Translations under genes and position numbers: made by a program | Notes under the pieces: model-generated | Told to the model about the DNA's origin: nothing | What the model saw: the letters and a program-made list of their open reading frames with translations, nothing else | The model's database searches: none | Shown here: in pieces, positions 40,833 to 54,000 of the stretch | How positions within the stretch are numbered: position 1 is the stretch's first letter | How the letters are laid out: the number at the start of each line of letters is the position of its first letter | Assembly: GCA_965240325.2 (NCBI GenBank) | Contig: OZ251233.1 | Coordinates: forward strand, 124,001-188,000 | Source of the DNA: Rebecca billardiae RCC1528 | Lineage: Eukaryota; Haptophyta | Direction: 5' to 3' | DNA length: 64,000 bases

Positions 40833-42597
40833 CACACACATTACACACACACAGAGAGAGACAGAGACGGGACAGAGCTCAGCGGGTCGGCGCTCACGCC
40901 CACGCGGGTCGGCGCGCACCTTGATGAACTGCACGCAGAGCGTGCACACGAGCATGAGCCCGAGCCCCGAGAGCTCCATGATCCCGCGCGCGCCCACCAG
41001 CCCGTGCAGCTGCAGCCCGGCGATCGGCCCGACCGCCTGCCCCAGCCGGTCCGCGCTGCCGGCGATGCCCTGCATCACGCCCTGCTGCATCGGCACGTGC
41101 GAGAAGAGCGCGGAGAGGGAGGGGACGGCGAGGCCGTAGCCCGTGGTGATCAGCGCGAGCGTGAGCACGAGCACGGGCATCGAGCGCGCGTTCGCCAGCA
41201 GCGCCAGCCCCACCGCCGTCGAGAGCAGCCCCAGGTAGAGCGTGTTGCCGTCCTTGCAAGTGCGCACGACCACGCGCAGCAGCACGCCCTGCACAAAGAT
41301 ACCCAGCAGGCCCATCAGCGAGAGGGCGACGCCGACCTCCGCCGCGCCGTACGCGAACTGCTCCTCGCAGAAGAAGGCGAACGACGTCTTGTACACCGAG
41401 AAGGTGAAGCGGAACGCCGTGTTGAGCAGCAGCAGCGGGTACACGCCCTGGCGCGCCAGCCAGACGTTCAGCCGCCACAGCTTGCACAGCGCGCGGCTGC
41501 GCCTACCGCCCGCGGGCACGCGCGGCGGCGGCGCGCGGCCGCCGGCGGCGGCGGCGGCGGCGGCGTGCTGCGCGTGCGCGTGCTCGTCGTGCTCGCCGTC
41601 GTCCGACTCGTTCGCGTGCTCGTGCGCCGCGCCGTGCCCGCCCGCCCGCCCCTCGCCGCCCTCGAGCGCGCCCGACGCGTGGTGCGCCGCGCGGCCCGCG
41701 CCGCCGCCGCCCTCGGCCGAGCCCTTCGCGGTGGTGAGGTCGATGCGCACCCAGGACTGCGCGGCGGCGCGCGTGACGTGCTTCTCGACGGGCTCGGCCG
41801 GGTGCCACCGCAGCGCGAACACCGCCGCCACGGCCGAGAGCACGCACGCCAGCCACGCGGACTTGTGCGGGTTGCCCGAGCCGCCCACCACGCCGCCGAG
41901 GGTGGGCCCGGCCGTGAGCGCGACGCCGGTGATCACGCCGATGAGCCCGAAGGAGGAGGCGCGCGAGTGGCGCGCGCCCTGCGACGCGCACGCGCGGCGG
42001 GCCGGGGCGGGCGCGTGCGGGTGGCGCGCGCGGCTGAGCGCGGGGGCGGCGCGCGCGCAGCCGCGCGCCGCGCGCCGCTCGGCGCCGCGCGCGCCGCACC
42101 GTCTCGGCAAAGTAGGCGCGGCACAGCGCGAGCTGGAAGCCGAAGCCGCAGAGCGTGCGCGCGATGAACATCGAGTAGATGCCCGGCGAGAGCGCCAGCA
42201 GCGCATGGCTCGCCGAGCTCACCAGCAGCGAGCCGAAGATGATGGCGCGCCGGCCGATCCGGTCGGACGTCGAGCCGAGCAGCGGCGCAGAGACGAGCTC
42301 GGCGATCCAGTAGGCGGACTGGAGGTAGCCGTAGTAGATAGGGTCGGCGCCGGACTGCTTCACCATGAAGGGCAGCACGGGCACGAGCGCCGTGTTCGCC
42401 AGCTGCGCGAAGAAGATCACCGCGAGCAGAGGCGTGTACTCGGAGAACTCCGCGCACGACGGCGTCCACGACTTGGCGAGGCCGAGGGGCAGGTGGATGG
42501 TGACGGGGATCCACATGGCGTCGGAGGAGGCCAGCCGTGAGAGCCGCGTGGGCCCGAGCAGCGCGTCGCCCTCCTCCGCGCCCGGCCCATCCGACAT
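40000..42597 (-). CDS. major facilitator superfamily transporter (DHA1-like), 690 aa
   Basis: Exons 42597-42100, 41978-40920, 40728-40290 and 40076-40000 (introns 121, 191, 213 bp; all GTGCG...CAG). TM1 to TM5 are on exon 1, with MFS motif A between TM2 and TM3 (GSTSDRIGRRAIIFG). ARHSRASSFGLIGVITG opens exon 2, as usual for TM4/5 of tetracycline-type antiporters. A long His/Glu/Asp-rich central loop (HEHANESDDGEHDEHAHAQ) could bind metal. The second half (LLNTAFRFTFSVYKTSFAFF to GLGLMLVCTLCVQF) completes about 12 segments. The C-terminal cytosolic tail is long, basic and Ser/Pro-rich, ending EIRLLRERSHSF. The substrate is unknown; proton-coupled export of small molecules is typical of DHA1 relatives. 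Intron 2 contains a (CA)n microsatellite. Confidence 0.85.
40795..40850. repeat. (CA)n microsatellite in an intron
   Basis: An interrupted CA dinucleotide run lies within intron 2 of the MFS gene. Confidence 0.95.
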
Positions 42598-42959
42598 GGC
42601 GCGCGCGGCTGTCTGGACCCGGTGCCGGCGGCGGCGAGATGCACCCTCGCGCTTCGTCGTCCCGTTCCGCTGAGCAAGCGGGCATCTCTCAGGCTGCGGC
42701 GGGCGCTTTTCGCGTGCGTCCACTCGTTCGTCCGGGCACCGGCGCCCATCAAAGAATCCTAGCTCTTACTTATCGTGCCTATGCGCGTGCGGGTAGGGAT
42801 TGCTTATGGTGGGGATCTGTGGATCTTGCTGTTCATGACAAGGGCGTTCCCGGGATCCTGCCACACGCTCCGCGAGGGGTTTTGGCCCCCTGGGGGCCAA
42901 AACCCTCCCGGACTGGCGCTGCGCCAGTGGCGGCCGCCAACCCGGACTGCAGCGCACCA

Positions 42960-43267
42960 GCGCTTGGCGCGCGCGCGGCGCGGCGCGCTGCGGCCGTCGA
43001 GTTGCCGTGCGAAGGCGGCGCGTTGCTTGCGTGGCATCGGAACACGACCATGCTCCGCACTGCGCCCCGCAGCTCGCTCCTCGTCGACTTTGCCGCGCCT
43101 ACGATCAGCGCGCATGCGAGCGTCGCGTCGGAATGAGCAGCCCGCGCCGGCCTCAGCCGTGAGCGCCCGCCTGGCGCGCGATGCGATCAACTCGGGGCAC
43201 GAGCTGCGGCTGAGCGAGGAAGCATGTGCCTGCGCGCAAGCCGCGCCGCCTTGAGACACCGATCGTG
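42960..43267 (+). repeat. 308-bp inverted repeat, left arm
   Basis: The arm is the reverse complement of 43553-43860 over 308 bp without indels. I found two mismatches by reading (near 43084 and at 43259). It starts GCGCTTGGCGCG and ends CGATCGTG at the loop side. A 100-residue open frame lies on the minus strand of this arm and is therefore also present on the plus strand of the other arm. Confidence 0.95.
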
Positions 43268-43552
43268 AGCAGGGCATGCACCTTGCACGCAACTATTCTT
43301 CTTGCCCTTGCGAATGTCGCGGTGCCCTTGAAAGGACTCCTCATCAGCGCAACTACTCAAGCATGGCATGACGGCAGCCACGCGCGCAGGCGATGCATGG
43401 ATGTACACGAGTCACTGCGCGCACACGCAACCCGAAGACTCCTATTCATCGCTTCAGGGCGCTCACGGTCTGTTGTTTCATCTCCACTGCATGCAAGGCT
43501 CGTGCAGGCTGATCGGCATTCGTTGACAGCCGTCTGAAGCTGCATCAACGCG

Positions 43553-43860
43553 CACGATCGATGTCTCAAGGCGGCGCGGCTTGCGCGCAGGCACATGCTT
43601 CCTCGCTCAGCCGCAGCTCGTGCCCCGAGTTGATCGCATCGCGCGCCAGGCGGGCGCTCACGGCTGAGGCCGGCGCGGGCTGCTCATTCCGACGCGACGC
43701 TCGCATGCGCGCTGATCGTAGGCGCGGCAAAGTCGAAGAGGAGCGAGCTGCGGGGCGCAGTGCGGAGCATGGTCGTGTTCCGATGCCACGCAAGCAACGC
43801 GCCGCCTTCGCACGGCAACTCGACGGCCGCAGCGCGCCGCGCCGCGCGCGCGCCAAGCGC
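43553..43860 (-). repeat. 308-bp inverted repeat, right arm
   Basis: This is the partner of 42960-43267. It starts CACGATCG next to the 285-bp loop and ends CCAAGCGC. No terminal target duplication or transposase is evident. The arms are about 99% identical, so the duplication or its gene conversion is recent. Confidence 0.95.
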
Positions 43861-43970
43861 CCATCGACGCCAGCGCGCCTTCGCGCCAAGCGCGTTTTCA
43901 TTTTCCGCGCTTTGTTTCGCGCGTGAGTTTTTATTGGCGCATGACCTGTGCGGGGAACGCCCCTGAGTAG

Positions 43971-46456
<2,486 letters not shown>

Positions 46457-47073
46457 GCTGAGCGCTGAGCGCAGCGCACGCCAAGCGCTGTGCGCGGCGG
46501 AGCGCGGGCGGCGGGCGCGGACTCGTGCTGCCGCTCTGCACGCGGCTGGCAGACACCGCCGGCAGGCGCCGGGAGCGCGCGCTGCCCTGCACGGCTGCCG
46601 GCCTGCGTGAGACCGAGTGAGCTACCTGTCGCCCTCGTGACGGCGGTCGCGCGCTCGCAGTGCGGCTGCAGGCTGATGGGCGAACCGTGTCATCCGGCGC
46701 GGTGGGGACGTCCGCGACCGCGGCACATCGCCACGGCCAACGACGGGCCGGGGTCATACGTACGACAACTCCGCGCGCTGTTGCACGACGACGCATACAA
46801 TGCCGATCGTCGTCGTCATCTGATATGATACTATGTCGTAGTAACATTCCGATATAGCTAGTAATTAGATGCGCGCCTGTCGGCCTGTGCTCAGAGCTGA
46901 GTCACATACACTTGTAGTTGTACCCGTAGTGTACTAGTATGGAGAAGTCGGCACAACTACCGTAGACGCGAGCTGCATGTACTTCTGTACATAGTACTGA
47001 TGTCTACTACTGTACAGCATACGTACTGTACAGTCACTATGGTACTGTACAGTACGCGGGCCACTGCCTCACG
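46457..47073. other. intergenic region with GTAC-rich promoter
   Basis: GC-rich 3' flank of the TPI-SPP locus to about 46780, then moderate to AT-rich sequence leading to the GT47 start. The last 150 bp carry the GTAC cluster listed separately. No gene seen. Confidence 0.5.
46920..47055 (+). promoter_or_regulatory. cluster of 11 GTAC motifs upstream of the GT47 gene
   Basis: Eleven GTAC tetramers lie in 136 bp directly before the ATG at 47074. Three sit in palindromic TACTGTACAG-like contexts. GTAC is the core bound by SBP-domain factors such as the Chlamydomonas copper regulator CRR1. Whether such a factor acts here is unknown. Confidence 0.5.
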
Positions 47074-48894
47074 ATGGCGGCGGCCTCGCGCGGACGCTGC
47101 CTCACAACCAGTAGCCTCGCGCTCGCCCTGGCCGCAGCGCACCCGCTCGCGGCGAGCGCGCCGGCGACGCGCCAGGAGGCGCTCTCCTTCTTCATGTACA
47201 CCGAGCGCGCGCTCAACCACGCGTACCTCCTCGCGTGCCCGCGCGCGCCCTCGCTGGTCGAGTCGGCGTGGGTGGGCGAGCGGCTGAACGAGGTGCACGT
47301 GCACGGCGCGCTGGCGCAGCACCCGCTGCGCGTGCGCAACGCGAGCCGCGCGGCGCTGTTCTACGTGCCCATCATGCAGGAGCTCTCGTGGCGCGTGGGC
47401 GCCAACTGCACCGGCGAGAGCCACGCCGACCGGATGCGCGCGGCGGCGCGCGCGCTCGCGCAGCAGCCGCCGTTCGCGGCCTCGCTCGGCCGCGACCACT
47501 TCTGGGCGTCGTCCATGTCGGAGGACGACGGCGTGCTCGAGCAGCACCTGATGCCCGCGCTCACGCGCCTCCTCGCCGAGACCACCGTCGGGCGGCACAA
47601 GTTCTACACCCTCTTCCCGTCGCCCAGCAAGAACCCGCGTCGCGCGGAGGTGCGGTACCGCTCGGTGGTGGGGCGCTGCACCTTCGAGCTGGGGCACCAG
47701 CCCAACCAGGAGGCGCTGCGCGAGTACGCGCGGCGCGCGGCGGGCGCGGCCGGGCTCGGGCCGCGCCCGAGCGCCGCCGCGCGCGAGGCGGCCGAGCTCG
47801 AGCACGGCCACGCCGCGCCGCGCCCCACCCTGCTGTACTGGGCGGGCTCTCTGGACGTGTGCTGCCACGGCAACGGCGTGCGCTGCGCGCTGGGCGAGCT
47901 GCTGCTGCTCGCGGCGCGCGGCGCGGCGGAGGCGCGGGGCGTGCGCATGCACGTGACGGTGCGGCCCAACGCGCTCGCCCGGCTGCGCAACGCGAGCCGC
48001 GCGCCCGACGCCGCGCTCGGCGGCGCGCCCGCGCCCACGCCCAGCACGCCCGCGTGGCGGCTGCCGCGCTCGCAGCGGCCGTCGCGCGACTGGAGCCCGT
48101 GTCTGCTCTCCGTGGCGAGGGAGCTGGCGAAGCAGCGCGGCGGCTCGGAGCTCGACGCGCTGCGCGCGCTCGAGGCGGAGTCGCGCCCGCCGCCCGGCGT
48201 GAGCGCGTACGCGCGCATGGGCCGCGAGATGGCGCGCGCCACGTTCTGCCTGATCCCGCCGGGCGACATCTGCGTCACCTCGCGGCTGCTGTCTGCGCTG
48301 GGCGCGGGCTGCGTGCCCGTGGTGCTGTGCGACGACCTGGCGGGGCCGTACGGCGCGCCGTTCAAGCCGGAGGCGGTGCAGGCGATGCCGTGGCTCGTGC
48401 GCGTGCCGTACGAGCGCTTCGTGCTGTACGTGCGCAGCGAGACCTTCATGCAGCGCCCCGCGCGCGCGCTCGAGGCGGTGCGGCGCGTGAGCGGCGCGCA
48501 GCTCGCGGACATGCAGCGCGCGCTGCGCGCCGCAAGGCCGCAGGTGCTGCTGCAGGCGGCGGGCGCGGCGCCCAAGGCGGGCACGCGCTTGCTCGAGCGC
48601 GTGGCGTACTGCATCCACATGAACCGGAAGAACAAGGTGCTGCCGAACGGCCTCGCGGCCCAGAGCCTCCGGCAGCTCCTTCGCGAGATGCAGCAGGAGG
48701 CCAGGGAGGCGAGCAGGCACAGAGACGGGGTGGCGCGGGCGAGGGCGAGGGCGGCGGCGAGCGTGGCGAGGGCGGCGGCGAAGGCGAGGAAAGCGGCGAG
48801 GGCGATCAACGCGACGGCACTGGCGAAGGCGAAGGCGGCGGCCAAGGCGGCGGCCAAGGCGGCGGCCAAGGCGGCGACTGCCGTTGGAGCGTAG
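47074..48894 (+). CDS. exostosin-family (GT47) glycosyltransferase-like protein, 606 aa
   Basis: The N-terminus has a signal or anchor-like hydrophobic stretch ([18 protein letters not shown]). The exostosin region includes FFMYTERALNHAYLL, AALFYVPIMQEL, and a donor-binding part with MARATFCLIPPGDICVTSR followed by LLSALGAGCVPVVLCDD. This is the conserved [SA]-x-F-C-L-x-P-x-G-D...GCVPV block of GT47. N-glycosylation sequons occur (NAS, NCT). The C-terminus from about residue 545 is an unusual Ala/Lys/Arg helix-forming repeat (KAKAAAKAAAKAAAKAA). GT47 enzymes act in the Golgi on cell-wall or matrix glycans; substrate unknown. Single exon. The GTAC cluster lies just upstream. Confidence 0.8.
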   Translation: MAAASRGRCLTTSSLALALAAAHPLAASAPATRQEALSFFMYTERALNHAYLLACPRAPSLVESAWVGERLNEVHVHGALAQHPLRVRNASRAALFYVPIMQELSWRVGANCTGESHADRMRAAARALAQQPPFAASLGRDHFWASSMSEDDGVLEQHLMPALTRLLAETTVGRHKFYTLFPSPSKNPRRAEVRYRSVVGRCTFELGHQPNQEALREYARRAAGAAGLGPRPSAAAREAAELEHGHAAPRPTLLYWAGSLDVCCHGNGVRCALGELLLLAARGAAEARGVRMHVTVRPNALARLRNASRAPDAALGGAPAPTPSTPAWRLPRSQRPSRDWSPCLLSVARELAKQRGGSELDALRALEAESRPPPGVSAYARMGREMARATFCLIPPGDICVTSRLLSALGAGCVPVVLCDDLAGPYGAPFKPEAVQAMPWLVRVPYERFVLYVRSETFMQRPARALEAVRRVSGAQLADMQRALRAARPQVLLQAAGAAPKAGTRLLERVAYCIHMNRKNKVLPNGLAAQSLRQLLREMQQEAREASRHRDGVARARARAAASVARAAAKARKAARAINATALAKAKAAAKAAAKAAAKAATAVGA

Positions 48895-49191
48895 CCTGCT
48901 GGCCGTCGCGTCATCATCATCACTCATCAATTCCGCAGAGAAGCTGCAATCGACGTCTGCTGTGCATCCTGGCACCTTGTCCGGGGCCCGCGGAGCGTCC
49001 GGCTCAAGTTGCGTTACACGCGCCTACGTTGATTGATATGATTGGCGCCTTTTCATTAGTAACAGCAATTGACGACGACGGGTGACGAACTTAGCATCCG
49101 CTGCGAGCGTCCGCCCACGACACGTCCAACAGGGGCGGGTCTCGCAAAGGTGCGAGCGACTACCACCTCCAGCCGAGCACCGCGCACGCAC
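48895..49191. other. short intergenic region
   Basis: This is the 3' flank of the GT47 gene and presumed promoter of the next gene. GC is lower at 49020-49080. A frame upstream of 49192 is open but contains no earlier ATG. Confidence 0.4.
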
Positions 49192-49873
49192 ATGCCGCCA
49201 GGCGAGCGGCGCGCGCCCGCGGCAGGCCTCCCGTCATGGGTGCCACCCTACCGCACGGCCACCGAGCTCGAGTCGTTCCGCCGTCCGTACGGCGTGCGCA
49301 GCGCCGCGCCCGGCACGCCGCGCGGCGGTCCGCGTGGCGGGCTCCTCGGTGCGACGACGCCAGGCTCGGCTGGGCGGCTCGTGAGCGAGGCCCGCGCGCC
49401 GTACGTGCGCGGGCCGCCGTCTGCGCCGTCGACGCCATCCACGCCGGGCACGCCCGGCCGGCGCTCGCTGCCGCGCACGCCAGCCACGCCAGCCGCGCGC
49501 TCGCCGATGACTGCGGCAGGGCTCGCACGCACGCCGACGGGCGCGCGCGCGCGCCGGCTGAGCGAAGCCTCGACGCAGACCGAGACGTGCGAGGTGGCGT
49601 GCGGGGGCAGTGGCGACGAGGCCGAGCTACCTATCTCTCCGGCCGCCTCCGCCGCCTCCACACCACGCACCTCCGCCGCGGCCGCGCGCCGCAAGGGCTG
49701 CTCGCCAGCCTCGACATCGTCGGCGCAGGCGCGATCGCCCGTGCGCCGGGGCTCGGCGCCGCAGCCGGGCGGCGTCGGCGCGAAAGAGCGGGCATCTACG
49801 CCCAAAGGCGCCGCGCTCGTGCCGCCCTCGCCGCGCAACGCGTACACCGACGACCACGACGCCGCCTCCCTCT

Positions 49874-49925
<52 letters not shown>

Positions 49926-51043
49926 TTGCGCGACCCCGCCGGCCGAAGAGCGGCTGCGCCGCGAGCTGCGCGCGGGCGCGTCCCCGTCCCCCGGCTCCGC
50001 GCAGCACCGCGAGCGGCGCAGCTCCGCCGACGGCGCGCCCGCCCGCGCGGCCGACCCGTCAGCGGACGCGCTGCTTGCGGCGTGCAGGGCTGAGCGCGCG
50101 CAGCTGTATGCGCGCGCGGTCGCGGCGGAGGACCGGGCGGCGGTGCTGCAGCGCATGCTGCGCGCGGAGTGCACGACGCTCGACCACGCCGAGCACGCGC
50201 TGCACCTCGCGCGCGCCGTGCACGCGCAGGACCGCGCCGCCCTCCTCGGCCGCGCGCGCGCCGCTGAGTGCAACGAGGCCGCGCTGCGCCGGCGCGCGCT
50301 CGTGGCGCGGGCGGTGCTGCTGCGGCACGCGGCGTCGGCGCCGGCGGGTCTGGACGCGATGGGCGGCGGGCGCGGGCCTCCGCCGAGCGCGACGGGCGGC
50401 GCCGAGCACGCCGCGTGCGCCGGCGCCCCCGCTGGCGCGGCGCCCTCGGCCCACGCCGCGCTCAGCGCAGCGCTCGCGCAGCTGCGCGCGCTCGATCTGG
50501 GGCCCGAGATCGAGGCGCAGCGCCTCGATCTCGGCGCCGAGATCGAGGTGCAGCGCCTCGATCTCGCGCGGGAGGTGCGGCTCGGGCTCGGACCGGAGCA
50601 CCCGGACGCGCCGCGCGGCCGCTCGCAGCCCGGCACGCCGCTCGAGCCGCAGGACGAGTCCGCAGACGACGCGAGCGAGGACGCGAGCGAGGACGCGCGC
50701 AGCTGTGTGTCCGCGGCCACCGCTGTGCCCGCAGGCGCGCGCCGCAGCGTCGGCAGCGCGGACGGCGGCGCGGACGGCGGCGCGGACGGCGGCGCGGACG
50801 GCGGCGCGGACGGCGGCGCGGACGGCGGCGCGGACGGCGGCGCAGCGCGGCGCGACGGCGCTCGCGCCTCGGCGGAGGGCGCGAGCCACTCGGACAGCAG
50901 CTCGGCGTGCACCGAGCTCGCGCCCTGGGACGGCTGGGACGGCGTGCTCGGCGATGCGCCGGACGACGACATCGCCGCCGCCGAGGCAGCCGCCGCCGCC
51001 GCCGCCGAGGCTAGCGCGGAGGCCGGCGCCGAGGCCGCTCGAA

Positions 51044-51075
<32 letters not shown>

Positions 51076-54000
51076 ACCGCTGCCGCCGCCGCCGCCGCCG
51101 CCGAGGCAGGCATCGAAGCATCGGCCAAGGCGGGGCCAGCTGCGCGCGGCACCCTTGTCTCTCCCGCCGCGACCGCGCCCCGTGGCGCGGCAGTGGCCCC
51201 GCCTGAGACGGCCGGGCCGGGGCCGAGCCCACGCGCGCAGGGCGCAGCAGGGGCGGCGCGCGCGGCGGCGGGGAGGGCGGCGGCGGCAAGGGCGGTGGCA
51301 GCTGCGGTGGCGGCGGCGACAGAGTCGGTGGCGCTCGCGACGGTGGTGGCGATCACGGCGGCAGCAGGGCCGCCGCCTGCGCCCGCCTCCACCGCCACCG
51401 CTGCCGCCGGCCTCACTGCCGCCGCAGCGGAGGGCACAACCGCCGCAGCGGCGTGGCCGCAGGGCGCCCACGCTCGCGTGCCGAGGCCCGCACCTCCGCC
51501 GCACAGCGCCGAGCGCTCGCGGCCCGCGCTGCACGTGCTCGCGCCCGACCGCCCTGCCGTGCGGCAGCCTGCGCCGCACCCGCCGCTGCTCGACGCCTCG
51601 CTCGAGCAGCCGCCGCCGCCGCCGCCGAGCGCGTGGCAGCCTGCGCCGCACCCGCCGCCCGCGGCAGCCGCCGCGGCGCACGCGCAGAGCAGCCAGGGCG
51701 GCGGCAGTCCGGCCCCGCAGCTGAGCCGCGAGCCGAGCGGCGCCTCCACCGACCAGCGCAGCGCCAGCTCCTCCGGCTGGCCGAGCCGCCAGCTCAGCGC
51801 ACCCTCGAGCGAGCAGCTCAGCGCACCCTCGAGCGAGCAGCTCAGCGCACCCTCGAGCGAGCAGCTCAGCGCACCCTCGAGCGAGCAGCTCAGCGCACCC
51901 TCGAGCGAGCAGCTCAGCGCACCCTCGAGCGAGCAGCTCAGCGCACCCTCGAGCGAGCAGCTCAGCGCACCCTCGAGCGAGCAGCTCAGCGCACCCTCGA
52001 GCGAGCAGCTCAGCGCACCCTCGAGCGAGCAGCTCAGCGCACCCTCGAGCGAGCAGCTCAGCGCACCCTCGAGCGAGCAGCTCAGCGCACCCTCGAGCGA
52101 GCAGCTCAGCGCACCCTCGAGCGAGCAGCTCAGCGCACCCTCGAGCGAGCAGCTCGAGCGCGCGGCCGCGCCCAGCGCGGCCGAGTGTGCACGTGTCATA
52201 GCGCGTGCGCGGCTGGCCCCCGGTGCGCACACGGCCTCTGCGCAGCCGCCGGCGCCGTGCGCGCAGGGCAGCGAGGCTGGCTCGGAGGCGGACGACGCGG
52301 TGGCGGCGGCGGAGGGCGCGGAGGAGGCGGCCAGCCCGCTGCCACCGCCGCCGTACGCCGCGCTGCTGCCCGAGCGCCGCCCGCCCTCACCGGGCGAGGC
52401 GCGGCGCACCGGCGGCGCCCGCGCGGGCGGGGCGGGCGCGGCCTCGGTGCCGAGCGAAGCCGCCGCTGCTTCCGCCGTCACCGCCGCCGCTGCGGCCGCT
52501 CCGGGCGAGACCGAGCGCGACGCGCTCAGCCGACGGGCTGTGGCTTCTGCCGAGCTTCCGGCCGGGGCGGCGCCGGCAGCGGCGGGCCCCGCCGCGCCCG
52601 CGCCCCCCGCGCCGCCAGCTGGCCATGCCGCGCGCGCGGCCTCCTGGCGCGATGGCTGCGCTGAGAACGACCCGGACAAGGGCGACCCGGACGCGGACCC
52701 GAGCGCCCGGACGGAGAGCGAGGCCTCGCAGCACGACGCGCAGCACGACGCCGGCGCGGCGGCGGCGTCGGAGCACGAGGACTCCGATCGGGCCGAGGCG
52801 AAGGACGAGGCGGACGCGGGGGCGGACGCGGGGGCGGACGCGGAGGCGGAGGCGGAGGCGGAGGCGGAGGCGGAGGAGGCGGGGGCGGAGGCAGAGGCGG
52901 AGGAGGAGGACGAGGAGGCGTGCTCTTCGCCCTGGCCTGCGCACCACCCGGCGGCCTCGGCGCCCTCGGCGGCGCATGCCCCCACGGCGCCGCCCTCGCC
53001 GCCAGCGGGCGCGCCTCTCTCCCAGCCTCGCTCTGCAGCTGAGCCTTGCTCCCAGTCTGGGCGCGGCGCCGCTGCCGCGCAAGCAGCGGCAGCCGGCGCG
53101 TGCACAACACCGACACCGTGTGCGGGGGCGGCGGATGGCGCGCGCTGTCTGGGGGAGCCCGCGCGCGGGGCGAGGGCGGGGGCCGCAGAGCCGGCCGCGC
53201 CCGCGGCGGCGGCGCGGAGCGTCTCGTCAGCCTCGACCGCGGGCGCCGCCGCCCCGCTGCTCCCGCGGGCGCCGCAGTGGCCGCGCGCACCGCTCGGCGC
53301 GCGGACGGCCGCAGCCGCGTCGGGCGCAGGCCAGCCGTGCTGCGACACGCACGCCGCGGCGCCGGCAGTGGCGATGCCGCAGCCGCCCGCCGCTGCCGCT
53401 GTCGCGTGTGCAGCCGAGCCGGCCGCCAGCCCAGCCGCGGTCTCTGCGGAGGCAGCGTGCTCCACCAGGCCGTGCGCGGGCGCTGCGCCGCCCGGCGGCA
53501 CGCCCGGCGCGGCGTGCACTGCGCCCGCACCTGCGGAGGAGGCTGCGGAGGAGGCGGAGGCGGAGGCGGAGGCGGAGGCGGGGGCCGGTGCCGCGCGGGG
53601 CGCCGCGTCGCCCGTCGGCGCGCGCGCGTCCTCACAGCAGGCGCCTGCGAGCGCTGCCGGAGCGGCCGCGCTCGACGGCGCCAGTGGCGGCGCGCGGCCA
53701 GGGGGCCCCGCTGCCCTCAGCCCCGCGGCCCTCAGCCCCGCGCAGCCCGGCGCGCCGCCGTCGCCGCGCGAGGGCGCGGCGAGCGTGGACGCACCGCCGC
53801 ACCCGCACGCGCCGGCCGGCTCGGCGCAAGGCCCGCTGGCCACCGCGCTCGGCGCGCGCGCGGACGCACGGACGCACGCGCGGGCGGCTGGCGCGGAGGG
53901 CGCGCGGCCCGAGGCGCGGACGCTGCTCGCCCTGGCGGCGGCCGGCGCGGACGCGCCGCACACCCGCCGCCGCGCGTGGTGCGTGCGCGTCGCGGCCGCG

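Noticed and set aside
42804-43292. Open frames inside the inverted repeat arms as a duplicated gene pair
   Set aside because: The frames have background composition, no domain, and extend differently beyond each arm; the repeat itself explains their identity.
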